From Pogostemon cablin (taxonomy: Eukaryota; Streptophyta; Magnoliopsida; Lamiales; Lamiaceae), in NCBI GenBank assembly GCA_023678885.1, contig CM042987.1, positions 30,776,927 through 30,840,926 of the forward strand: a DNA stretch of 64,000 nt, given 5' to 3'. Below the pieces are notes generated by a model. The model was not told where the DNA came from. It worked only from the letters and a program-made list of their open reading frames with translations, and made no database searches. Positions 31,866 to 43,215 of this stretch are shown here, piece by piece. Made by a program: the position numbers and the translations under genes. Positions within the stretch are counted from its first letter, which is position 1; each line of letters starts with the position of its first letter.

Positions 31866-33226
31866 ACTCATCAAAATTTATTACAAAAATAATTTATCAC
31901 CAGACTTAGATTAAAATTTTAATACAAAATAAAATTGAATCAAATAAAAGATTTATATTCATCGCTAGTAATTAAGTACATATATATCTCATAAATATAC
32001 GTCACTCGATTCATAGTTTATAATTGAAAAAATTACTAGTAGGTACACACTTTGTACCCTAATTATTATTAGATATATTGATTTAAAATAATTACTATTA
32101 CATATAAAATATTAGAGTAAAATACCAAATATAATCCTAAACACATACACTTTTAAACCACAAACCCAAACCCCCACCTACCGCCGGACCACCACCGGAC
32201 CGCCGTCCGGCAGCCGGAACTCCACTGGCCTGTCGCCGGACCGCCTCCGGAGCTCCTCCGGACCACCCAACTTTTTTGCTGCACACACTTTTTTTTTACA
32301 GCACAAACTTTTTTTACTACACACAATATTTATGTGCAGCACATTGTGGGGGTAATATTGAAATATCACTATATAATTTTGTAGTTAGTATTAATATTTT
32401 TGTATGTTTGTATCTCATAGTAATTAAGAGTTTTTTTTTACTTAGTAGTAATTATCTCTTTATAATTATCCAAGTTTAATGAGTATATTTTTTTTCTCCT
32501 CTTACGTTTGCAGTGTGTTTAACTAACACTGATAATTACCCGACATATAGGAGTTTTTCAATCCCAAACAATGCTATATCTCACTTATATATTTATTCTT
32601 GTGAATTTTCTAAACTAATTTATCAAATTCCTGCAGTATAATTTTCTTAAAGTTGGCATATTATTTTAGACAAATGATTTATCTAAAATAATTAATCTTA
32701 TTATCCGATTGTTGGACGTGACACATATGCACTTTTTTTTAAATACGATATAAGTACACACATTTAAAAATTAAACTAAACATTGATTATTTTTCACATA
32801 TACAATTTTTTTTTTTTTAAATTTCACATTTATACTATTGGATATGTGATGCAGAAAAAAAAGTTGATGTTATAGTGATTTTTTTTTCTAACAATATAAT
32901 TAATATAGTGAATTCAAGGCTATATATATACTCAATGAATTCGTAGTAAATGATAAATACAATTCTTATATTAAATACTCTTAGCAACATATTTTCTCCT
33001 CAATGTATTTGGCTAACTGATTATTATTACTCCATTCTAGGAGCTTAAATTTTTAAATGAATTAATCGCTATAATAAAATAAATTAAGAATGACTAATGA
33101 TCATAATTAATTATTACATTATCATTATCAATTAATTCAAAGGTTACAACTGAAGAGATTCTTAAATGTTGCAAGAATCTGAACTTCATAATTGAAAATA
33201 AAAATAAAAATGACAAGTGGGTAAGT
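31866..33226. other. AT-rich DNA with a short CCGG-rich island
   Basis: No gene seen. At 32175-32270 a GC-rich island repeats GCCGGACC/TCCGG words in an otherwise AT-rich stretch, then homopolymer T runs follow. The island is not clearly coding. Confidence 0.5.
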
Positions 33227-34061
33227 TTAGAAGTTTTGATAGAAGAGTTGTTGAAACACATGCAAGTGTTCCTTAGTCAAGGATATCCCAACCATTATTG
33301 CCCCATTGTCGGACGCGGGGGTTGGCAGCAAGGCGACACCTTCTGCTGGCACCCACCCAAGTCTGACATGGACGGGCGGGCCCCACCCAAAATAAGATTG
33401 GGGCTCGCGTATAGGCTTGAGCCTCTCCCAACCGGATCAGCACATCCTCGTACCTCCAAGTAGTCTATTGCCGACCTCAAGTACCCGTCGTTCATGCGTC
33501 TCACCGTCTCACGAACTTTGGAGACGGCGAGATGCAGGGGAGCGGATTCCAGCTCGCCGCACACGGCAATGTTGGTGGCTCGGTAGATCGCATTGCCAAA
33601 GAAACCGGGCGGGAGGGGGTGGCTGCATCCTCAATCGGACATCGATAATAATATTCAAGTTGCTTTCTTGGTCTTTTTGCAGCCCACGAGCCTTGTTAAG
33701 GCAAACCCACAAGTGCCCTACAAATTTCGTAATCACATCACATGTTTCATTTCATTGGCAAAATTTAAGATTTTTGAGAGATCGTATCATGAAATCACTT
33801 CTATGGGACCTTTTATATGAACCGATAAGAAGTAAAAATATTTTAATTTAAAATGATATTCAATTGATGAATAGTAATAATGTGCAATGAATATTTCATT
33901 AACAGTTTATTTGTAATATAAATAAAAAATGATTATATCCTTAATAAAAAATATAGTAAATTATGATCTTATTGTAAGAGGGTGTCACGAAAATGAGGCC
34001 ATGCATATAGCTAACATTAATATACAAACACGCATGAATCATTCTCAATTAAGGTTGAGTA

Positions 34062-34344
34062 CTCGATCCTTTTATCCTAAAATAAATTCTACACTTTTTT
34101 CATTTACATTCCTCCAACAAATAATTTCACCACCTAAAAGATGAATTGAAACACTATCTTAATATATCCTATAACCTCGATATGCTACTTAATTTCAAAA
34201 TTGACATACTTATCTACCTAACCCATATAATGTAGTTATAATTTATTTAGTACCTAAATCATCCTCCAAAGTTAATAGAGTTACTCAGAAAAACAAAATT
34301 TCTTTAAACTTGTGTCTAAGTCAATTTGACCTGATATGGAGGAG
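34062..34344. mobile_element. Probable diverged Stowaway-like MITE in a BAHD intron
   Basis: Ends CTCGATCC... and ...GGAGGAG flanked by TA. Inverted similarity is weak, but the length (283 bp) and interior resemble other copies in the window. Confidence 0.45.
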
Positions 34345-34918
34345 TATTAAGGTATAGCTATAATATTTCACCTTTGTAGTTATTGTTTTATTTTAGTGTA
34401 TAGTATAATTATATTTTCGATGTATAATTGAGAAGATCAATTCATGCAGGTATATTTCTCTATAGGAAGAATAGTACTACTATACTATATATGATGATAA
34501 TTAAATTACCTGTGAGAACCTCAAAGGTGCTATAATTGATCTCCTTATTTTCTTCATGCTCATTGCAATGGGCTTTCAAGGCATTGAGCTGATCCCGTGT
34601 TAGCTTGAATGTTGAAAATTTAAATTCTTCTTCCATAGTTTTTGAGTTTTTTAGTGTGGGAGAGGGCAGGAACTCGACGTGGGTGAACTCCGGCTGCGGC
34701 GGCTTTCTTGCCGAGAGTAGGTGGCGGTCGAGTTACGGCGGCATTCCGACCTCCAGCCCCCGAGCTATGTCGGACCACGTATTGATGAAATGGACGGATG
34801 AGATTCCATCTAGATGATAAATTGCAACACCCAAAATAACTCCACCACATTTCAAACGGCTCACCTGCCATACATCATCCTCATATATTAATAATTAAGC
34901 CATCATTAGAAAGTGGTA

Positions 34919-35326
34919 CTTTCTCTCGATCCGCTCGTAAAGGTACTACTCAACATGTGTGGATCAAAGAGTATAATAATTTAATGTGTGGTGGATTGAG
35001 ACATATAATATTTTAATGTGTGGTTGGTAGTTGCATTAATGTTGAGTGTGGGGCCCATGTATAGTGGGTTGATTTTTTATTTTTTTTGAGTCACATCAAT
35101 CTAAAAAAGAAATTGATATGTTGTAATGGAACAGACAAAAATGACAAAATGGATACGTATCAAAGGAACAAAGGGATACGTGAATTAATTAGGAGTATTA
35201 TGTAATGTGTAATGGATAGTTGTATTAATAGTGTGTATCTCGTATGTCTAAAAGAGAAAAGACTATGAAACAAACATTTAAAACAACAAAATGAGACCTC
35301 AGACCCTAGCTTGTGGACGTAGGGAG
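34919..35326. mobile_element. Probable Stowaway-like MITE remnant(s) in a BAHD intron
   Basis: TA-flanked ends CTTTCTCTCGATCC and ...GGACGTAGGGAG. An internal GGAGTATTA (about 35190) suggests two overlapping or nested remnants. Confidence 0.45.
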
Positions 35327-35465
35327 TATCATTTTATGTGCCATTGCTTAAAAAAACAATAGATCCAGAAAGGAGTTAGAAAGCATTCAATCTTTTTTTT
35401 TAGGAATTTAAAATTTTTTCTCGATCCAACAATATTGCACAAGAGATATCACAGAAAAAAGACAA

Positions 35466-35604
35466 ACACTTGTATAAATAGGATTCACGTGTAAACCCTG
35501 TGATCCCCCCTTTCAATTCAAATATACCTTATGTATTACTAGAATGTTTAAATGAAGATAGATCACATAATTTATAAGATTTACGGTGTAAATCCCATTT
35601 AGAA
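35466..35604. repeat. Small dispersed inverted-repeat element (copy 1)
   Basis: Shares ACTTGTATA, CCCTGTG.TC, TATGTATT.CTAG and TTTATAAGATTT words in the same order with 55652-55780. Its two ends are partly inverted copies of each other, as in a short MITE. It sits inside a BAHD intron. Confidence 0.55.
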
Positions 35605-35740
35605 AAAAATACTCAACCTGCGCAAGAAAGAGTGGAAAGGTGGAGATCCCTTGAGAATAATCGACATGGGGGAAGAGTGCTACGTCGGTCCTCGGGCGGA
35701 AGTCACCAAAGTCATGAAGGCTAATCATTTTTCTTATCAG

Positions 35741-36399
35741 TCAATTTCTTGCTACTGGAAGAGCTCAGATAGATGTATTTAATGGAGAGTTGAAGCTTAG
35801 AGCCGATGAAAAGGAAGTGGTTTTCTTGTTGAATAAGGAGATGCAGTGGCCTAAAGTTCAGCAGCAATGCAAGTCTGTGGATGTAGTGGACACAAAGCAT
35901 GATGAGAACTTTGTCTTGTCTGATGCAGAGTTTGAGAGTTTGTCCAATGATGCATGTATTGACTATCTTGAGAAGTTGCTTGCATCAAGTGATGCAAGAA
36001 ATGCACAGATAAGAAAGACCACAGCTGACATGGTAAATCGAGAGAAGAGTACCACTGTTGAAAATGATGTTAAATATGAGAAAAAAAGGAGTTGACGTAG
36101 TAGAGAGGATCGACAACGCAAGCGGATCTCTTACTTTTCCTATTACTAACTCTGCTATTATGTTTGATAATGTTTTGGTTGCAGGAATCATGGATGATCC
36201 ATATTTGAAGCCTTCGGATTTACCTCCGAATTTTTCTTCTTATATGGGTGTTGAGGATTCTAACTTGTTCAGCCCGTGTTTTGACATGGAGGATCATGTA
36301 TTGGTGACGAAGAAAGGTGAGGTGGTTGTAGCTGCCAATGATAGAGGAAAGAAGTACTTGAAGGTTAGAATACGAGAAGATTTCTCTCAAGTCCAGTAG
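35741..36399 (+). pseudogene. Remnant of Athila gag-pol (end of protease region) with a frame change
   Basis: First frame: LATGRAQIDVFNGELKLRAD then NKEMQWP and CKSVDVVD, matching the region after the protease of the intact Athila (LATGRALIDVYKGELKLR ... CKSVDVV), ending at 36095. A second frame runs to 36399 with no family motif I recognise (ends VRIREDFSQVQ). The rest of pol is deleted. Confidence 0.75.
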
Positions 36400-36575
36400 T
36401 TCGAATAAGAGGTATCCGTCGTGACTCTCCGACATTAAACATAAGCGCCTGTTGGGGACCGATCCTCCCGTTTTATTTGCTTTATTGAGTCTGTGTCAAT
36501 GTAAAAATTTTATTAGGTGTTGCTCGACTATGGTATACACTTCTTTACAAACTTATGCTCTCACTTCATTTTATC

Positions 36576-36589
36576 TAAGTTTGGGGGGA
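36576..36589 (+). promoter_or_regulatory. Internal polypurine tract of the Athila derivative
   Basis: CTAAGTTTGGGGGGA follows the pol remnant by about 180 bp, matching the internal PPT of the intact element. Confidence 0.65.
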
Positions 36590-38038
36590 GGATACGTGTA
36601 TACCTGCGTCTTGTTACACCAAAGTAAAGTTGCTTCATTGTGTTGTGTGCTTGGATGATTAATTTTTTGTGATTTTTCGATATTTTTGATTCATTTGATT
36701 ATATTGAGAGGTCGATTTTTTGTGATTGTCCAGGTGTGTGTCATTTAGTTTGTTTTTATTGCGTGTTTATCCTAGTATCAGTGGTTAATTTTTGGTTCTT
36801 GAGGATGATTGTTGGATCTTTCTAAGCACTTGATTGAATTAAATTTGTGATTAATTGATAATGTGGTGTTGTGAGATAAGTATGATTGTAATCCAACCGG
36901 AAATGTACTTGGATGTTGAAATACTTAAAATTGTTGCATCTATTAAAGTTGGTTCATAGACCTATGAAGGAATGCTCATTATTCTATTATACCCATGTGA
37001 GATTTGAGCTTTAATAGATCATGAAATTACGCATGGTTGATTTTATTCTTGAGAGCATCGTTCACATCCATGTATTCTAGAACTTGACTCTTAATCTACT
37101 TAAGACTAGATGATTGATTAGATGATGGGAAATGATCTTAGGCCATTTTGTTCTTTATGGAGTCACGAGCCAAATATTTATCCTACCTTTAAATTTAATC
37201 CATAGTTTCCCGTTTGAGCCTGTAAGCCTTTTTCGTTGGAAAATTATGAAGATAGCTAATTTAATCATTTAAAAGCCGTTTAAATACCTATCCTAGTAGA
37301 GAAATAAAGGAGATGGATTGGTGTAGTGTGAAGAGAAAAATTGGAAAGATAAATGTTGATGGATAGTGATTGGAAGTAAAGGATGGTTAAAATTTGCAAA
37401 AGGGATATTGCCTGAAACTGGTACCCCAGTTATAGGGTAATGTCTGAAACTGGTACCCTATTTGAGAAGAAAAGGAAAAAATGAAAAGAAGTCGTTGAGC
37501 TTGAAAGTAAAGGGAGGATTGAAACAATGAAAAGAAATTGAAAGAGAAAAAAAAATGAGATTGATTTGCCAAGTATATGTATTGAAGATATATCTCTACT
37601 TTTAATTCTCTACTAGTGATTGAGTCACTTATCCTATATTTGCCTACCATTGTCCAAAGAGCCAACGTTACATCCCTAAGCAAGTTCCTTGTGATCCCAT
37701 CGTTAAGTCTTTCAAATTAGTTGAGAGTCTAGATAATTGTCAAGCTTATGGTTACACGTGTATATGAATTGATTTGAGTGCAAATATTTTAACCTATGTG
37801 TATATCTCACACTTGAGCGACGAGTGTAAACACTATTCGTGAGAGTGGATGACGAACATTCTGAAATGGAAAGTGACTAATTTGACGTGCGTGTTTCAAT
37901 TGATAATATTTTGGCATTCGAATATATTATCTTGGTTTGGATGTGTGTGATCCCTTATTTGCTGTAGAATTTCAACTCTCATCTCTCTCTTGTTTTGAAT
38001 TCATTGTTCGAGGACGAACAACATGGTAGTTTGGGAGT
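36590..38038 (+). other. Post-pol spacer of the Athila derivative
   Basis: No coding region seen. It contains a short direct repeat (CTGAAACTGGTACCC twice, 37412-37460) and ends in the terminal PPT-like TAGTTTGGGAGT before the LTR. Confidence 0.6.
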
Positions 38039-39807
38039 TGATGAGAGAGAAAATTTATGTTTTTTTAATCTCATAATACCTTGCTTTTATTAGAATAAGG
38101 CTATACATTCATGTCGGATTACGTAGTCTACATATTTTACATGATTATGGTACTACTAATGGGTTTTGTTGAGTTTTGAAGGTTAAAACAGGGTAGAAAT
38201 GAAGCAGGAACGAAAATGAGCAAGAAACGGGGCTAAAAAGACCTAACTCGAGTTGTAACATGCAACTCGAGTTGCAACACGACTTGCAACACAAGTCGAC
38301 TTGGGGTCCGAAACGTGTCCAGAATCGTCCAGAGAGCTTACTCGAGTTGCAAGGTCCAACTCGACTTGCAACTTGAGTCGAGTAGGGGGCAGAGCAGCGT
38401 CCAAAAATTATCCAGAGAGCTTACTCGAGTTGAAAGACCTTACTCGACTTGCAACTCGAGTTGAGTTGGGTCCCGAAGGCAGTCCAGTTTCAGAGCATCA
38501 CAACACGACTTGACAGGCGAGTGCACGACTTAGCAACACGACTCGTGTTAGCGTACTCAAGTTACTTTTCAACGTAATAATGGTCGTGTTGCTAACTCGA
38601 GTTGGGTACCCCCAACTCGAGTTAGGTTATTTTGGGTTAAAATCGAGATTTTTGATCCCCTGTGCGTGACAACATGTAAAAATAGCCTAGCCATGTCAGT
38701 TTCGTGGCCCATGGTATAAATAGGGATCAGAATACTTGGAGAGAAAAGACCGATCATTCACAATAGAGACACATCGTGAATTCGATTCACGCACCATCCA
38801 TTCATCCACCCACTCACATCAAACCATTCATCCATCCATCCCATCAGTCCGGAGGAAGATTCAAGTGGGTTTTGAGAGCCAATCCAATCGGAGAGATGGG
38901 GAAAGAACGCGATCCACGTGACACTAGGATTTCGTATCTTTTCTTTATTCTTTTCAATTGTTGATTTTGTTATGAATTTGATGGCCATGAGGGTTGTGTG
39001 TAACCTCATAGGCTAAGTACTCTTTATAGTTCTAAGGATTAAAGGTTATGGTAGTTGATTTGGAACCCTAGATAAAGTATTGTGATTTCATGCTATTAAG
39101 ATTCTTATTTATTTGATTTATTTCAGATTATATTATATGTTTGTAACGTTTTCATAGCATGCTATTGATGTTGCCCGTGATGATTGGTATGTTGTGTTAG
39201 CTTGTGTATATACGTATTTATATTGTCTGTTTGCTAGGGATTATAGTAGTTTGCCCGTGAAAACAATAATCATAAGGGCTGGTAAATAAGATACTTGATA
39301 TTCTTAGTGGAACAATGCAATTAGAAAATCAAGTAGGAAGTGAATAAGTTTGAGTATTACTTTTATAAAATATATATTAGTCGGATTGGTCATCTGGAGG
39401 TTTATGAAATTCGCCTTATTGGTATCTAGGAAGGAGGTTCAAAACTGTTCGTACATCATCTTGTGGTGTATTTCCATTAAAATAGTATGAATGAACAATA
39501 GGACGTCTAAGAGACCAAATCAACTGCTTTATACCTGAAATCTTAGAGCTGTTTCTTCTCTCTTGATCCAATCTTGAATATTCCTTGCTTTTATTTATTT
39601 TGTTAATTGTCATTTCAAAGTTTTAGAAATTAATTTACAATCAAAACTTAGAAATTGGTTACTTTGATTCTAGTTGAATAGTAATATAAAATAAATAAAT
39701 AGTTAGCTGTCTCAGTGGGAACGATATTTTTACTGGGGTACTTGCCTCTGCAATTGACATCCCTACACTTGGGAATTTTAATTGAGGTGCGCAAAATTAG
39801 CCTAACA
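38039..39807 (+). repeat. 3' LTR of the Athila derivative
   Basis: Starts TGATGAGAGAG and ends GCCTAACA, comparable with the ends of the young Athila LTR in reverse (GTGC..AAAA..AG..AACA). It contains seven CTCGAG palindromes (38248-38630) upstream of a TATA box GTATAAATAG at 38714. Confidence 0.75.
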
Positions 39808-41477
39808 ATAACCTCGGAGCAAGAGGTATAATTCTATCCCCCCTTTCTAGGTACTATCAGTATCAATAATTTCCCTGGCCAATTGGTACTCTAACCCAAT
39901 ATGATATCCCTTTATAGGTACTATAAAATTATCCTTTTTATCATATTTAATAACCCGAATTCAATTCAATTAATAAGTATATGATAGTTCTAATGAAGCT
40001 TCGGAGTCCCCTCACTTAGAATCATAACATGGAATCATGTTCAGCGGTGAACGTACTCATTCTACAACCAAGATATATATTCAGACTTTATATACCAATT
40101 GAAGATGCACAAAATAACCGTGAATATGGATTAAGGAAGCACAATCATATATAAAATAAATCCACAAGTAGTGTTGTACGGACATACGAAAATTTAATTA
40201 ATTTGTAAAAACCTTCACAACCCTAGTTCTACTAAAAAGGCTCTAGCCCATGATGTTACGTAGAACAATCATGGGTGTTGGATAGATCTTGCCCGGATGT
40301 CTGGAAAATTACAAGATAAATTAGAAAATAAAATAAACCCTAGATGCGGGATGTCGTCGCGTCCTTCTCTGTCTTGAATCCTCCTCTTGGTACTCTTCTT
40401 GATTCCATGAACAAATCTTCAAAGTGATGGATGGATGGAGGAAAGGATGTGGATGATGGTTGGGGGGTGATCCCCTCTTGTATGGTGTAGGATGGATTTG
40501 TGGCTCTCCCTCCAATCAATATGATTCTGTGATGAATAATGATGTGATCTACACCCCCTTTTATACTTGTGAGCTCTCCTTATAGGCCTTGGATGGGCTT
40601 TTACTTGAGAAATACGCCAAATTTGGTAAAAAAAATCCGAAACTACCAAAAATAAAACCTAGCGATATTTTGTTAGACCAAACCTTCTTGGTCGAGCAAG
40701 GCCTCCAACTCGAGCAACTAGTCGAGCAAGCTCTCTGTAAGTTTTTGGTCATTTTGCTCGAGTTTTCCTCTTCCGTTCGACCAAGACGATGCTGGTCGAA
40801 CGGATCTCCTTTGGTCGAGCAAGTTTGCGTAGTCTCACCGTTTTGCGCATAACTTCCATATCCAACCTCCGATTTGAGTAATTCTTGCGCTCACGTGATC
40901 CTTTATTTCTTGGCTTTCTATCCATAGAACTCACAGAAATTCCAATATATGAATGTGTAACAAGTCATGCAAAGTAGACAGTTATTCTGTTCGGCACAGC
41001 TTGATCCTTTATTTCTTAGCTTTCTATCCATAGAACTCACAGAAATTCCAATATATGAATGTGTAACAAGTCATGCAAAGTGGACAGTCATTCTGTTCGG
41101 CACAGCTTGCGCGAAGTCACCACTTTGATCATAACTTTCTCGTTTGGATTCTGATTGAGGTGTTCTTTATACCAAAACGATCCTCTCTTCTGTGGCTTTC
41201 AAACTATGTATCATACTTCCAATCCAGAGCTCCAAATAAATACAAAAAAATTACACAAGTTGGACGTGCATTTTTCAGCATCATTGCACAAATTGCATCT
41301 TTTCTCCAACTTGGCACTTTTGATCCATTTTTTCACCTAAAACAAAATAAAATACCTCAAGTGCACCTTTTTCTTACATATATTGAATATATGACACTTG
41401 TGCTAATATATAACAACAATTCTCATCTAGAATGTGTTAAATTGAACACTAAAATACGCTTATTTTCACTCTCATCA
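39808..41477 (-). repeat. Athila-type LTR in opposite orientation, abutting the previous LTR
   Basis: The minus strand begins TGATGAGAGTGAAAATA at 41477, as in the LTR at 38039. It has a TATA box (GTATAAAAGG, about 40560), an upstream GTCGAG-rich array (40690-40840), and homology to the plus LTR through to the junction. The two LTRs meet by their U5 ends; the exact boundary is ambiguous by about 20 bp. Confidence 0.65.
40896..41107. repeat. 106-bp tandem duplication within the minus LTR
   Basis: Two adjacent units beginning TGATCCTTTATTTCTTRGCT and ending GTTCGGCACAGCT, with few differences, indicating a recent local duplication. Confidence 0.88.
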
Positions 41478-41597
41478 ATCATACAATTGATTCTATTTAA
41501 TTACCCAAAATACCCCTCTCTTTCTTATATCAATACAATAAAAAGTTACTGTTTTTAAACTCTATACCACCAAATATATGAATGTATTCTTGGGACA
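41478..41597. mobile_element. Right half of a Stowaway-type MITE
   Basis: Ends ...CTTGGGACAGAGGAAG followed by TA. Its interior (TTTAATTACCCAAAATACCCC) resembles the right half of the MITE at 46506-46765. The left half is missing where the LTR begins. Confidence 0.55.
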
Positions 41598-41731
41598 GAG
41601 GAAGTAATATTTAAGAATGAAATATGTATGTTGAGATAGGTATGTAATATGAATAAGTGATCTTATTTGATAGGATATATTAAAACTAAGAATATTTTAA
41701 ATTTGTTTATTTGATAGGAGTATAATTATTA

Positions 41732-42549
41732 GGGGGCGGCTATTCGCACCCCCAAAATTACTAAACGTAACCCAAAAATATTTAATAAGACATAATTACC
41801 CTTATAAAATTTATATCTATTCGATTGCAATAACCGAACAATTATCTATATTATCCGTTCGCTTGTTATAATCGAACAGAATAAAGAATTCATTTGTTTT
41901 GTTGCAATAACCAAACAGAATAAAGAAATTATATATCTTATCTGTTCGATTGTTACAATCGAACAGAACAAGATTGATCTGTTCAGTTATTCCAACAGAA
42001 TAGAACAAGATTAGTGATCTTTTTTTAATTCATAGATAAGATAACAAATAAGTTTCATGACATCATCCATCTTTAAACAAAGATGGTGATTCATCTTCCA
42101 ATAAAATAAGTAATCTGATAAGCAATCTAATAAGTGTGGATGAATCCGATAACCAATCTAATGAATCAAACAAAAACTTGGTTACTTTCACTGAAGAGAA
42201 TCACCATCTTTATCTAAAGATCGATGATGTCATGAAAATTATCTCTTATCTTATCTATTTGGTAGATATGAATTAGAAAATAGTAATCTTAGTTCTGTTC
42301 GCTTGTTGCAACCGAACAGATTCAGTAGATATAAATTAAAAAAAATAGTAATCTTAGTTCAGTTTGGTTGTTGTAACTGAACAAATGAATATATTCTTTA
42401 TCTGTTCGGTTGCAACAAGCGAACATATAAGATAGATGACTGTTCGGTTACTACAACCGAACAAATATAAGTTTTATAAGGGTAATTATGTCTTATTAAA
42501 TTTTTTTTGGGGTACATTTAGTAATTTGGGGGTGCAAATAGTCGGCCCC
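41732..42549. mobile_element. MULE-type foldback element with 9-bp target duplication
   Basis: 818 bp with long inverted arms beginning GGGGGCGGCTATTCGCACCC and, in reverse, GGGGCCGACTATTTGCACCC. The arms extend to about 300 bp each (both pass through CATGACATCATC and AAAGATGGTGATTC). TAATTATTA flanks both ends (41723-41731, 42550-42558). The 9-bp duplication indicates Mutator-type transposition. The interior has repeated TGTTCGGTTGT/ACAACCGAACA words. No protein is encoded. Confidence 0.9.
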
Positions 42550-42898
42550 TAATTATTAATGTTTAATATTAGACTAGTACAGTTCCCGCGTGCGATGCGG
42601 GTAATCATATATATTTTTTTATTATTTTAAAAATATATTTATTTAATAGAAATTAATCATATTAATTTATGATAATAGAAATTTTTTAGTATATTTTTAA
42701 TTTTTGTAAAACAACATTGGAACATCTGTTATTTATTAGAATCATAACTTATCGTGATTAGAATATATAAAACAGTAATCTAATTCATTGTACTATTCTT
42801 CTTATATTTATTTATTTATTTTGTATATAATCTCTTTAAATTAATAAATTATTAATTTGTCAATTATATAATACTTCTCTAAATTATAGTAGTAAAAG

Positions 42899-43215
42899 GC
42901 TAATACTACTGTGCACCTGGGTGCACCCCAGGATACGGTGCACCCACTTTCACACACATATACGAATATGAACATACAAATATGAACAAAAAAGTATGCA
43001 CTTTATTTGTTAGTTTTTTAATGAAAAATTAAGTGTAAAAAAGTACTATACAATAATTAAAAAATATATATACACTATTGAATAAAAAGTTATACACATA
43101 TGGGTGTTAATTTTTTTAATGAAAAATTGAGTGTGAAAAAATTATACAATTATTAAGAAACATGTATATATATAGAATAAAAATTATACTCATATGGGTG
43201 CACCAGATATCAACT
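42899..43215. repeat. Dispersed repeat bounded by GTGCACC words (copy 2)
   Basis: Starts TGTGCACCTGGGTGCACCCC and ends GGGTGCACCAGATATC. The interior matches 31527-31865 in order (TTTTTTAATGAAAAATTAAG, TATTGAATAAAAAGTTATAC). It lies within the Helitron-bounded segment. Confidence 0.65.

Larger units (their letters stand above)
33227..35738 (-). pseudogene. BAHD acyltransferase pseudogene (HCT-like), three exons recognisable
   Basis: Minus-strand exon A (about 35738-35618) carries DFGDFRPRTDVALFP and VDYSQGISTFPLFLAQ; exon B (34864-34510) carries SRLKCGGVILGVAIY, FINTWSDIARGLE and KLTRDQLNALKAHCNE; exon C (33717-33227) carries GHLWVCLNKARGL, MNDGYLRSAIDYLEV, FGWGPPVH and ISLTKEHLHVFQQL. Introns have GT donors at 35617 and 34509 and AG acceptors at 34865 and 33718. 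BAHD enzymes transfer acyl groups from CoA to alcohols or amines. The catalytic HHxxxDG is reduced to HLDG (34805-34816), DFGWG reads YFGWG, a TAA lies at 34733-34735, and exon C shifts frame. The 5' end is cut by an Athila fragment. The cell has no active enzyme from this copy. Confidence 0.85.
35739..39807 (+). mobile_element. Athila deletion derivative with 3' LTR (plus strand)
   Basis: Starts within the protease C-terminal region, passes a unique coding remnant, then the post-pol spacer beginning TAAGCGCCTGTTGGGG, a PPT and an LTR starting TGATGAGAG at 38039. RT, RNase H and integrase are missing and there is no 5' LTR. It truncates the BAHD pseudogene on its left. Confidence 0.8.

Noticed and set aside
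38246..38630. CRISPR-like array of CTCGAG words
   Set aside because: Eukaryotic LTR context, variable spacing and no spacers of uniform length.
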